DNA from: Aegicerativicinus sediminis
GTDB taxonomy: Bacteria; Bacteroidota; Bacteroidia; Flavobacteriales; Flavobacteriaceae
Reading direction: 5' to 3'
Length of the DNA stretch: 64,000 nucleotides
Assembly (NCBI RefSeq): GCF_015476115.1
Contig: NZ_CP064295.1
Location: 310,001 to 374,000, forward strand
The position numbers and the translations under genes are program-made. Below the pieces are notes generated by a model. That model saw only the letters and a list, made by a program, of their open reading frames with translations, made no database searches and was not told the DNA's origin. Shown here piece after piece: positions 27,967 to 36,427 of this stretch (position 1 is the stretch's first letter; each line of letters begins with the position of its first letter).

Positions 27967-29064
27967 TTAGTAACTATTAACAGCGTCTATAATTTTTTTG
28001 ATGTCAGTTTCTGGAAGTAATGGATGCAATGGCAAGCTAATAATATTTGCTGAAAAATCAGAATTAGATTTAGAAGGTTTATTCACAAAGTTGTTTAATA
28101 TAATTTCATCTTTCAATAACTGTGGGTAATGAATGTTAAAACCTATTTCTTTAGCCGTAAGATATTCAATGAAATGTGGGCGATTTTCAACCTTTATAAC
28201 GAAAGCATAAAACACATGACTTTTAATGTTTTTGATTGTTGGTAACTTCACCTTGGAATTAATTATTTCTGAACAGTATCGTATTGCTATTTTTCTCCTA
28301 ACCTCATTATCAGAATCTAATTCTTTTAATTTAACAGATAATATTGCTGCTTGAATCGAATCTAACCGACTATTAAAACCTATTTCAGAATAATTCCCAT
28401 CCAGGTTTTTTCCATAATTCCTAATTTTCAAAATATGTTCAAATAATTCCTGATCATTTGTGGTTATGGCACCTCCGTCACCTAAGCAACCTAAATTTTT
28501 GGTCGGATAAAAACTAAAGGCAGCCGCATGCCCAAAAGATCCTGCCTTCTGCCCATTTTCATTTTCAGCTCCATGTGCTTGGGCCGCATCCTCAATTACC
28601 AAAATATTCTGAGTTTTGGCAACAGAAAGAATTTCACCCATGTCGCATAATTGACCATACAAATGGACTGGAATTATGGCCTTAGCGTGATTAATCTCAG
28701 CCAATATATCCTTTAAATCTAAATTATAGGTTTCAGGATTTGGGTCAACCAATAGAGGTTTCAAACCAGCATGTATTACTGCCAGTGCCGTAGCAATGAA
28801 AGTATTTGTAGGAACTATAACACCATCCCCCTTCTTTAATTTTCCTAATTCAACATAAGATTTTAAAATTAGGGTTAAAGCATCTAACCCAGAATTTACA
28901 CCTACACAACAATTGGTACCACAATAATCTGAAAACAATTTTTCAAACTTCTCTACAGAATTACCTAGTATTAAATTGTCCCCACTTATAATTTCATTTA
29001 ATGACTCTTGGTAACTTGATAAGAACCGTCCATTAATTTTATTTAAAGGCAAATATTCAATCAT
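27967..29064 (-). CDS. DegT/DnrJ/EryC1/StrS sugar aminotransferase
   Basis: A PLP fold-type I enzyme of 365 residues. The PLP lysine is Lys189 in FSFYPTKNLG, the pyridine-binding Asp159 is in IEDAAQAHGA, and the C-terminal half has YGKNLDGNYSEIGFNSRLDSIQAAIL. The family transaminates nucleotide-linked keto-sugars. With the FdtA/QdtA-type ketoisomerase it would make a dTDP-3-amino-3,6-dideoxyhexose (FdtB/QdtB role). Its ATG overlaps the stop of the upstream acyltransferase gene by 4 bp. Confidence 0.88.
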   Translation of the reverse strand: MIEYLPLNKINGRFLSSYQESLNEIISGDNLILGNSVEKFEKLFSDYCGTNCCVGVNSGLDALTLILKSYVELGKLKKGDGVIVPTNTFIATALAVIHAGLKPLLVDPNPETYNLDLKDILAEINHAKAIIPVHLYGQLCDMGEILSVAKTQNILVIEDAAQAHGAENENGQKAGSFGHAAAFSFYPTKNLGCLGDGGAITTNDQELFEHILKIRNYGKNLDGNYSEIGFNSRLDSIQAAILSVKLKELDSDNEVRRKIAIRYCSEIINSKVKLPTIKNIKSHVFYAFVIKVENRPHFIEYLTAKEIGFNIHYPQLLKDEIILNNFVNKPSKSNSDFSANIISLPLHPLLPETDIKKIIDAVNSY

Positions 29065-30029
29065 CCTAAATAGTTTTCCAAAAAACGATAGTTTTTGGTT
29101 TCAACCATATAGGTGGAATGCTGAACCATTCGAGCGCCAAAACCTTCCTTCCAATACAATAGGCTTTCATTAATACTACTACCAGAATCTATTGAGGAAT
29201 GACCAAAATCAAAAAAATCTTTATGGTTAAAAACTTCATTTATTAGATGATGATGCAGAAAATCAATACTTCCCAATTCATTTTTAAACTCGTTCCCTGA
29301 AATATACTGCATATGCGCTACATATTTAGTTTCAAAAACGGTTGCTCCGGCAACAATATTATCTTGTTGGTAAACATTAAATTGCCTTATATTTTTTGGG
29401 AATTCAGTTTTTAAATTGTCTATTTCCTGTAACGCATGGACAGGAAAAACATTATGCTTATTCTGTAGATTAGGAATTAAAATATCATTCCAAAAACTAG
29501 AAAATTCTTTTTCCTCCTTTATAACCAAACCGTTAACCATTCCTCGTTTTATACCCTGTTTTCGATCTCGAGCAATTCTAAATGGATTTCTTAAATCTAT
29601 AACTGAAAGGCCATCCATTCTTTTGATTGATGCTTCGGCTTTATGAAGTATTAAGGTCAATGCATCATTTGGTTGCGAACAGTAAATATGTGGAATTGGT
29701 TTTATGACTAATTCTGAAAACCCCTCCTCTTCTAAAAATTTGAGAAGATCACAAAAAATCTGATAAATCTTGTTAAACTTGACATTGGCCCTATAAACAA
29801 GGCTACCGTAAGTCAAGCCTTGGTGGGAGTAAATTATTCCATCTTTATGATTAGCTGGTAGGACCGCCAATAATTCATCTCCTTCATAAAACATTAGTGA
29901 AAAATCTTGAAATCGATCTTTATGATAATCCATAAAATGGCGATTATGCAAAAAAGTGCCATTCTTAGAATTGGCGACTAATGTGTTCCATTCTACTAAA
30001 TACTTCTCAGAATATCTTACGATTTGCAA
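29061..30029 (-). CDS. FemAB/GNAT-like N-acyltransferase
   Basis: The 322-residue protein has the FemAB/GNAT acyltransferase organisation. The N-terminal SKNGTFLHNRHFMDYH and LLAVLPA form the first half. The second half has VAGATVFETKYVAHMQYISGN followed by IDFLHHHLI and FDFGHSS. It could N-acylate the amino group made by the adjacent aminotransferase, in place of the left-handed-helix enzyme FdtC/QdtC, but it could also be a peptide-bridge enzyme. The start is TTG at 30029; no in-frame ATG lies just upstream. It is the first gene of the minus-strand run 25.35-30.0 kb. Confidence 0.75.
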   Translation of the reverse strand: MQIVRYSEKYLVEWNTLVANSKNGTFLHNRHFMDYHKDRFQDFSLMFYEGDELLAVLPANHKDGIIYSHQGLTYGSLVYRANVKFNKIYQIFCDLLKFLEEEGFSELVIKPIPHIYCSQPNDALTLILHKAEASIKRMDGLSVIDLRNPFRIARDRKQGIKRGMVNGLVIKEEKEFSSFWNDILIPNLQNKHNVFPVHALQEIDNLKTEFPKNIRQFNVYQQDNIVAGATVFETKYVAHMQYISGNEFKNELGSIDFLHHHLINEVFNHKDFFDFGHSSIDSGSSINESLLYWKEGFGARMVQHSTYMVETKNYRFLENYLG

Positions 30030-30120
30030 TTGCTTGATGATAACTCCAAACTTTTAGAACATAAATTTATGAATGTAATTGCATTTGTGGTTTGGAAAAG
30101 GTAATCATTTAAAAACAAAA

Positions 30121-30159
30121 AGGGATTTAACTTTACCTAGTTGGCAAAGTTAAATCCCT
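30121..30159 (-). terminator. Rho-independent terminator after typA
   Basis: A perfect 14-bp inverted repeat (AGGGATTTAACTTT / AAAGTTAAATCCCT) with an 11-nt loop lies 22 bp after the typA stop. It is flanked by A-rich DNA on one side and T-rich DNA on the other. It insulates typA from the polysaccharide operon on the same strand. Confidence 0.8.
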
Positions 30160-30181
30160 AATTTTTAATTTGAAGGTTATA

Positions 30182-31981
30182 TTAGGCTGTTTTAGTCCTT
30201 TTACGATCTACCTCTTTCAATAAGATTTTTCTTAATCGAAGATTCTTTGGAGTGACCTCTACATATTCATCTTTTTGAATATACTCCAATGCCTCTTCCA
30301 ATGAGAATTTGATAGCCGGAACTATCCTAGCCTTATCATCTGCACCAGAAGAACGAACATTCGACAATTTCTTAGTTTTGGTCACATTTACAACCATATC
30401 ATCCCCACGTGAGTTTTCGCCAATTACCTGACCCTCATAAATATCTTCACCTGGATCAACAAAAAATCTACCTCGTTCTTGAAGTTTATCAATTGAATAT
30501 GGAATTGCTGTACCATTCTCCATGGATACCAAACTTCCATTTTGCCTTTCAGGTATGCCGCCTTTCAGTGGCTGGTATTCTTTAAATCTGTGCGCCATAA
30601 TTGCTTCACCAGCTGTTGCAGTAAGCAGCTGGTTTCTAAGGCCGATAATTCCTCTAGAAGGAATTTCAAATTTACAAACCATTCGTTCACCCTTAGATTC
30701 CATGCTTAACAATTCACCTTTTCTAATGGTAACCATTTCAATGGCCTTGCCGCTCACTTCTTCAGGTAAATCGATAGTCATTTCTTCAACCGGCTCACAC
30801 TTAACTCCATTTATCTCTCTTATAATAACTTGAGGCTGTCCAATTTGAAGTTCATAACCCTCCCTTCTCATCGTTTCAATAAGAACAGAAAGGTGAAGAA
30901 CACCTCTACCAAATACCATGAATTTATCAGCACTGTCAGTTTCTTCAACTCTTAAGGCTAAATTCTTTTCCAATTCTTTGGTTAAGCGCTCTTTAATATG
31001 TCTTGAAGTCACATATTTTCCATCCTTACCGAAGAAAGGTGAATCATTAATAGTGAAAAGCATACTCATTGTAGGTTCATCAATTGCAATAGTTTTTAAG
31101 GCTTCAGGATTCTCAAAATCAGCTACGGTATCCCCAATTTCAAAACCTTCCAAACCTACTATAGCACAAATATCTCCAGCCTCTACTAAATCTACTTTCT
31201 TACGTCCAAGACCTTCAAAAACATGAAGCTCTTTAATTTTAGAGGTAATCACATTTCCATTTCTTTTTACCAAAGATATGTTCATACCGGATTTTAAAAC
31301 CCCTCTTTGAAGCCTGCCTATGGCAATTCTACCTGTAAACGAAGAGTAATCTAAAGAAGTAATGAGCATTTGAGTATTTCCTTCCAAAACAATTGGTTCA
31401 GGTATATGCTCAATTACCATATCCAATAATGGCTCTATATTTTGAGTTTGTTGTTGCCAATCCTCACTCATCCAATTTTGCTTTGCAGAACCGTAAACTG
31501 TTGGGAAATCTAACTGCCACTCCTCGGCCCCTAATTCAAACATTAAATCGAATACAGCTTCATGCACTTCATCTGGAGTACAATTCTCTTTATCAACTTT
31601 ATTGATAACAACACATGGTTTAAGACCCAATGAAATAGCCTTTTGAAGCACAAAACGTGTTTGTGGCATAGGGCCTTCAAAAGCGTCCACCAAAAGTAAA
31701 ACACCATCTGCCATATTCAAGACTCGCTCCACTTCTCCTCCAAAATCCGCGTGGCCAGGGGTATCGATGATGTTAATTTTAGTTCCTTTATAATTAACAG
31801 AAACATTTTTAGATGTAATTGTAATACCTCTTTCACGTTCCAAATCATTATTATCAAGGATAAGTTCTCCAGTGGTTTCATTCTCACGAAACAATTCACA
31901 GTGGTGTAAAATCTTGTCAACCAAGGTAGTTTTTCCGTGGTCTACGTGGGCAATGATTGCTATATTTCGAATGTTTGCCAT
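30182..31981 (-). CDS. typA: Ribosome-associated GTPase TypA/BipA
   Basis: A 599-residue translational GTPase. G1 is [11 protein letters not shown] (11-21), the switch region has ERGITI, G3 is DTPGHADF and G4 is NKVD. After EF-Tu-like domain II come the EF-G-like domains III/V and the TypA-specific C-terminal part ([21 protein letters not shown] and TPKNLRLRK). It binds the ribosome and affects 50S assembly and stress adaptation. The length matches the family. A -7 promoter box lies 21 bp upstream. Confidence 0.97.
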   Translation of the reverse strand: MANIRNIAIIAHVDHGKTTLVDKILHHCELFRENETTGELILDNNDLERERGITITSKNVSVNYKGTKINIIDTPGHADFGGEVERVLNMADGVLLLVDAFEGPMPQTRFVLQKAISLGLKPCVVINKVDKENCTPDEVHEAVFDLMFELGAEEWQLDFPTVYGSAKQNWMSEDWQQQTQNIEPLLDMVIEHIPEPIVLEGNTQMLITSLDYSSFTGRIAIGRLQRGVLKSGMNISLVKRNGNVITSKIKELHVFEGLGRKKVDLVEAGDICAIVGLEGFEIGDTVADFENPEALKTIAIDEPTMSMLFTINDSPFFGKDGKYVTSRHIKERLTKELEKNLALRVEETDSADKFMVFGRGVLHLSVLIETMRREGYELQIGQPQVIIREINGVKCEPVEEMTIDLPEEVSGKAIEMVTIRKGELLSMESKGERMVCKFEIPSRGIIGLRNQLLTATAGEAIMAHRFKEYQPLKGGIPERQNGSLVSMENGTAIPYSIDKLQERGRFFVDPGEDIYEGQVIGENSRGDDMVVNVTKTKKLSNVRSSGADDKARIVPAIKFSLEEALEYIQKDEYVEVTPKNLRLRKILLKEVDRKRTKTA

Positions 31982-32002
31982 TTGCTTTTAAAAATTAAGG
32001 CG

Positions 32003-32010
32003 CAAAGGTA
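32003..32010 (-). promoter_or_regulatory. Promoter -7 box for typA
   Basis: The sense-strand TACCTTTG fits the Bacteroidota TAnnTTTG consensus and lies 21 bp before the start codon. A -33 element is not clear. Confidence 0.5.
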
Positions 32011-32122
32011 CGTCTTATTTTCTCATCCTAATTCATAATAAATCAATAATTTTTTATGATGCCATTGGTTAACTGCTTTACTTTCAGAAAGATTAAAAAT
32101 TCTGGCTAGCACGTTATTTTGG

Positions 32123-32130
32123 TATCTTTG
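32123..32130 (+). promoter_or_regulatory. Promoter -7 box for kdsA
   Basis: TATCTTTG fits the TAnnTTTG consensus exactly, 17 bp before the kdsA ATG. With the typA box it forms a divergent promoter region of 166 bp. A -33 element is not clear. Confidence 0.5.
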
Positions 32131-32147
32131 TATCAAATTGAAAATAG

Positions 32148-32966
32148 ATGGATCTAACCTCAATACCCAATATCAAACACCTTAACGAGAATAATTTCTT
32201 CTTGCTATGTGGTCCGTGTGCTATCGAAGGAGAAGAAATGGCATTAAGGATTGCAGAGAAAGTGGTTTCTATCACGGAAAAGTTAAAAATACCTTACGTA
32301 TTCAAAGGAAGCTTCAAAAAAGCGAATAGAAGCCGTGTAGATAGTTTCACTGGGATTGGTGATGTAGAAGCCCTTAAAATATTAAGAAAAGTAAGTGAAA
32401 CTTTTAACGTTCCTACTGTTACAGATATTCATGAGATAAGCGATGCAAAGCTGGCGGCGGAATACGTAGATGTATTACAAATTCCGGCTTTTCTAGTAAG
32501 ACAAACAGATTTGGTAGTAGCTGCTGCTGAAACCGGCAAAACAGTAAATCTTAAAAAGGGCCAATTCATGAGCCCAGAATCTATGAACCATGCGGTTCAA
32601 AAAGTATTTGATTCTGGAAATCAAAATGCCCTAATTACAGACCGAGGCACAATGTTTGGCTATCAAGATTTAATTGTTGATTTCAGAGGAATACCTACAA
32701 TGAGAACATACGCCCCTGTTGTTTTGGACGTTACTCATTCTCTTCAACAGCCTAACCAAAGCGAAGGGGTTACAGGAGGAAGGCCTGAGATGATAGAAAC
32801 AATTGCCAGAGCAGGCGTTGTAAATAATGTCGATGGCTTATTTGTTGAAACACATTTCGATCCGAAAAACGCCAAGAGTGACGGGGCCAATATGTTACAT
32901 CTGGATAAGTTGGAAGGCCTACTGACTCGATTAGTAGATATTCGAAAAACAATAAATCAATTTTAA
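32148..32966 (+). CDS. kdsA: 3-deoxy-8-phosphooctulonate synthase KdsA
   Basis: The enzyme condenses phosphoenolpyruvate and arabinose-5-phosphate to KDO-8-phosphate, the first step to KDO in LPS core. All motifs are present: LLCGPCAIEGEE, FKGSFKKANRSR, ITDRGTMFGY and DVTHSLQQP, with a late VETHFDP. Cys24 in GPCAIE is the residue that marks the metal-dependent class of KDO8P synthases; E. coli-type enzymes have Asn there. It is 272 residues, the normal length, and is monocistronic with its own terminator. Confidence 0.96.
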   Translation: MDLTSIPNIKHLNENNFFLLCGPCAIEGEEMALRIAEKVVSITEKLKIPYVFKGSFKKANRSRVDSFTGIGDVEALKILRKVSETFNVPTVTDIHEISDAKLAAEYVDVLQIPAFLVRQTDLVVAAAETGKTVNLKKGQFMSPESMNHAVQKVFDSGNQNALITDRGTMFGYQDLIVDFRGIPTMRTYAPVVLDVTHSLQQPNQSEGVTGGRPEMIETIARAGVVNNVDGLFVETHFDPKNAKSDGANMLHLDKLEGLLTRLVDIRKTINQF

Positions 32967-32970
32967 ATAA

Positions 32971-33004
32971 AAAAAACCATCGAATTTCTTCGATGGTTTT
33001 TTTT
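32971..33004. terminator. Bidirectional terminator between kdsA and secDF
   Basis: A perfect 8-bp stem CCATCGAA / TTCGATGG with loop TTTC is extended by an A-tract on the left and an 8-T tract on the right. It sits between two convergent genes. Confidence 0.85.
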
Positions 33005-33021
33005 ATTATTTATAACCGAAA

Positions 33022-35988
33022 CTAGTTTTCTTCCGGAAGTTTACCTTTATCCTTTAAAGTATCATACATGATTGGTGTAGCGATAAATACCGATGAATAG
33101 GTACCAACCACAATACCTACAATAATTGCAAAGAGTAAATCCCTTAATGACTCTGCACCAAAAAAGAACATTGCCAATAGTACAATTAAGGTGGTAAAGG
33201 ACGTATTTAAAGTTCTGCTTAATGTATTATTAATGGCTTCATTAATATGTTTCCCTCCTTTAAATCCTCCCTTTTCAGCCAAGGTCTCTCTAATCCTATC
33301 AAATACAACCACAGTATCGTTCAAGGAATAACCGATCACCGTTAAAATTGCAGCGATAAAGGCTTGATCTATTTCCATGCTGAATGGCATGATTGTGTAT
33401 AACAGCGAATAAACACCTAATACTATAATCACATCGTGGAAGACTGCAGCAACTGCACCAAGAGAAAACTGCCATCTTCTAAATCTAATCAATATATATA
33501 AGAATACTACAACTAATGATCCAAGGACCGCCCAAACGGACGATTGTTTAATATCATCCGCAATTGTGGGACTCACTTTACTTGAAAACATCTTACCGAT
33601 TTTCGCATCTCCAGATCCATCGACAAATTCAGCATAAGTAATACCTTCTGGCAAAAATGGTTTTAATGATTCAAACAACATTGTTTGTACTTCTTCATCT
33701 GCCTCAGCCGAGTTTTCGTCAACCTTATATTTAGTAGAAATTTTCAATTGATGGTCACCTCCAATTGTTTTTACTTCAGCACTTCCAAAAGCGTCATTCA
33801 ATGCCACTTTCACTGCTTCATTATCAACATCTTGAGCGAATCTAACTTGATACGTACGACCTCCAACGAAATCAATACCCTGATCCAAACCACGCGTAAA
33901 AAGAGACGTTAAACTGATTACCAATAAAATTCCAGAAACGACATAGGCCATTTTACGTTTACTTATGAAGTTGAATTTTATATTTCTAAACCAATTTTTA
34001 GTAATAGGAGTTGAAAAATCTAATCTCTGATTTTTTCTAACACTCCAATCTACTAATAATCGCGTAATAAATATTGCTGTAAACAATGATGTAACAATAC
34101 CTATTAACAAGGTAGTTGCAAATCCTTTAATTGGTCCTGTACCAAAAACAAATAAGATTATACCTGTTAATCCGGTAGTAATGTTCGCATCTAAAATTGA
34201 AGAAAGTGCATAAGAAAAACCATCCTTAACCGCCTCCTTCATTGCTTTTCCTTTATTGATTTCCTCTCTTACACGTTCAAAAATAAGTACGTTCGCGTCC
34301 ACTGACATACCAAGAGTTAAAACGATACCCGCTAAACCAGGTAATGTAAGAACCGCTCCTAGTCCAGAAAGTACACCAAAAATTAGAAGGATGTTGAACA
34401 ACAAGGCTATATCAGCATAAATACCAGCCTTACCATAATAAAAGAGCATCCAACAAACAACTAATAATAACGCAATTCCAAATGAAAGGGACCCACTTTC
34501 GATAGCTTCTTGACCTAATGAAGCTCCAACTTCATCAGCTTGAACGATGTCAGCATGGGCAGGAAGTTTACCCGCTCTAAGAACGTTTGCCAAGTCGGTT
34601 GCTTCATTGACGGTGAACGATCCTGAAATTTCTGAATTACCTCCAGAAATCGGACCAGTTGAAACCCCTGGAGCTGAGTAAACGATACTATCTAAAACAA
34701 TAGCAATTTGACTTTGGTTCTGATATGCCCTTCCAGTCATATCTTCCCAAATTTTAGCACCTTTTCCGTTCATTTGCATGCTTACGGTAGGCTCCCCTCT
34801 TTGGTTATAGGCTTGCCTTGCATCCGTAATTACCGCACCACTTAACTCAGGTTCGTTATCTCTATTTCCCTTAATTGCATATAAATCCGCAAATTGGCTA
34901 CCATCCGCTTCCTTACCCCAAGCAAATCTAACATAACGTTGTTCTGCCGGTAAAAATGAACGGTATTGCGGATCATTTAAATAGGTTAATACCTTTCTTT
35001 TGTCCTTAGAATTAAAAGTAGCAATGACAGGACCACCATTTCCCAAAGCAACAATCCCTAACGGATTTTGGTTTTCTATATTAGTGGAATCTGAAGCGAT
35101 TTCACCAGTAAGTTCTGCAATTTTATCCTGTTCAGTCTGGGTACTATCACTTACCTCCTCAGTTTCCGCAACTTCCGAATTTTCTTGTTCTTGTTGAACC
35201 AATGCTTGGTTTACTTGGAGCACATAAGAGGCCATTTCTTCAGTTCTATATACATCCCAGAATTCTAATTGAGCTGTACTCTGAAGTAATTTTTTTATTC
35301 TTTCTACATCTCTAGCCCCTGGTAATTCAACCAAAATTCTACCTGTACTACCAAGTCTCTGAATGTTAGGTGATGTAACACCAAATTTATCGATACGCTT
35401 TCTTAATACTTCAAAGGCAGATACTATAGATTCGTCAACTTTTCTACGAAGAATACTTTTAACTTCATCGTCAGACATATTAATATTTACCTCGTCACTC
35501 AAAGTACGGTTGGCAAAAATGTCAGGAGAAGCTAATTTGGTATCACCTTTAATTTCATCGAAAGCCTGGAAAAAAGATTCTAAATAGGAATCCTGCGAAT
35601 CCTTCTGAATTTCTTCAGCTCTATCTAAGGCTTGGTTAAATACCGGATCCTTACTCTTGTTTGCTAGACCTTCTAGAATATCCCTTACAGAAATTTGAAG
35701 AATTACATTAATTCCTCCTTTAAGGTCTAAGCCTAAATTCATGGCTTTCTCCTTAACCTCATTGTAAGTGAATTTAGCAATACCGATGTCAAAAACATCT
35801 ATAGTATTCAATGAATCTAAATAACGAAGCTCCTCAGCATTTCTTAAATCTGGATTATCAAATTTACTTGCCGCGTGTGCTTCAGCCTCATCCTCAATCT
35901 GATTAGCTTTAAAGGTAAATGATAGCTGATAGATACTTACCAACCCAAATAAAACCGCAAAAAGCTTTACCAATCCTTTGTTTTGCAT
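33022..35988 (-). CDS. secDF: Protein translocase SecDF (fused)
   Basis: A 988-residue fusion of SecD and SecF, typical of Bacteroidota. SecD has the N-terminal TM helix, LGLDLKGGINVILQ, the P1 domain (about 180-490) and TM helices with LTLPGLAGIVLTLGMSVDANVLIFERVREE. SecF follows with DFVGGRTYQVRF, then AILTVIGYSLNDTVVVFDRIRE and SRTLNTSFTT. It uses the proton gradient to complete Sec export. An acidic Ser/Thr/Glu-rich insertion of about 45 residues (262-308) lies inside the SecD periplasmic domain. A -7 box precedes the gene. Confidence 0.96.
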   Translation of the reverse strand: MQNKGLVKLFAVLFGLVSIYQLSFTFKANQIEDEAEAHAASKFDNPDLRNAEELRYLDSLNTIDVFDIGIAKFTYNEVKEKAMNLGLDLKGGINVILQISVRDILEGLANKSKDPVFNQALDRAEEIQKDSQDSYLESFFQAFDEIKGDTKLASPDIFANRTLSDEVNINMSDDEVKSILRRKVDESIVSAFEVLRKRIDKFGVTSPNIQRLGSTGRILVELPGARDVERIKKLLQSTAQLEFWDVYRTEEMASYVLQVNQALVQQEQENSEVAETEEVSDSTQTEQDKIAELTGEIASDSTNIENQNPLGIVALGNGGPVIATFNSKDKRKVLTYLNDPQYRSFLPAEQRYVRFAWGKEADGSQFADLYAIKGNRDNEPELSGAVITDARQAYNQRGEPTVSMQMNGKGAKIWEDMTGRAYQNQSQIAIVLDSIVYSAPGVSTGPISGGNSEISGSFTVNEATDLANVLRAGKLPAHADIVQADEVGASLGQEAIESGSLSFGIALLLVVCWMLFYYGKAGIYADIALLFNILLIFGVLSGLGAVLTLPGLAGIVLTLGMSVDANVLIFERVREEINKGKAMKEAVKDGFSYALSSILDANITTGLTGIILFVFGTGPIKGFATTLLIGIVTSLFTAIFITRLLVDWSVRKNQRLDFSTPITKNWFRNIKFNFISKRKMAYVVSGILLVISLTSLFTRGLDQGIDFVGGRTYQVRFAQDVDNEAVKVALNDAFGSAEVKTIGGDHQLKISTKYKVDENSAEADEEVQTMLFESLKPFLPEGITYAEFVDGSGDAKIGKMFSSKVSPTIADDIKQSSVWAVLGSLVVVFLYILIRFRRWQFSLGAVAAVFHDVIIVLGVYSLLYTIMPFSMEIDQAFIAAILTVIGYSLNDTVVVFDRIRETLAEKGGFKGGKHINEAINNTLSRTLNTSFTTLIVLLAMFFFGAESLRDLLFAIIVGIVVGTYSSVFIATPIMYDTLKDKGKLPEEN

Positions 35989-36028
35989 TATTATTTTATT
36001 TTATAGCGATCGAATTTTTTAAAACGTG

Positions 36029-36036
36029 CAAATATA
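36029..36036 (-). promoter_or_regulatory. Promoter -7 box for secDF
   Basis: The sense-strand TATATTTG fits TAnnTTTG and lies 40 bp before the start codon. A -33 element is not clear. Confidence 0.4.
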
Positions 36037-36427
36037 TGATTTCAAGTATGAAATGCCAATTAATTCTTTTTAAATAATGGCAAGGTAAAAAGTGCTAATT
36101 TTTGATAAACGAACTACACATTTATAAATATAAGAAGTAGCTCTTTCAAGTTACAATTCAACTTCCAAATGCACATCAATACAATAAACATTTACGGAAA
36201 GTTTTTAGAATTGCAAAATGAAAAATATTGAAAACTTTCTTTTATGATTTTTGTCATAGAAATTATTTTTTTGTCAACTTTTTATTGTTCATAAATTTTT
36301 ATATATCTGATTATAAATAAATTAACAACTTTTTCTTGACAACTTTTTCAATTTTAGATTTAAGGAAACCTACATCTTTTATATATTCACATCCAGAAAT
36401 TACCTATTTAACTAAACACAAACAACT
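36037..36427. other. Intergenic region with direct repeats upstream of nrdJ
   Basis: With the secDF leader this gap is 439 bp. It is AT-rich and holds no ORF of note, tRNA or recognisable B12 riboswitch box. Its main structure is a 14-bp element, TT(G/A)(A/T)CAACTTTTT(C/A), in three direct copies at 36271-36284, 36322-36335 and 36336-36349. The last two are back to back. The nrdJ promoter is probably near or within this block, but no exact TAnnTTTG box was found. Confidence 0.5.
36271..36349 (+). repeat. Three 14-bp direct repeats (possible operator)
   Basis: Copies TTGTCAACTTTTTA, TTAACAACTTTTTC and TTGACAACTTTTTC occur at 36271, 36322 and 36336; the core CAACTTTTT is identical in all three. 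They lie 79-157 bp upstream of the nrdJ ATG, where a regulator or tandem -33 elements could sit. They do not resemble the known NrdR box. Confidence 0.45.

Noticed and set aside
30522-30833. 103-residue ORF antisense to typA
   Set aside because: It lies wholly within the typA coding sequence on the opposite strand, has no family resemblance and mirrors the typA codons.
36037-36427. Possible tRNA or riboswitch in the gap before nrdJ
   Set aside because: No cloverleaf, T-loop consensus or B12 box could be found by eye.
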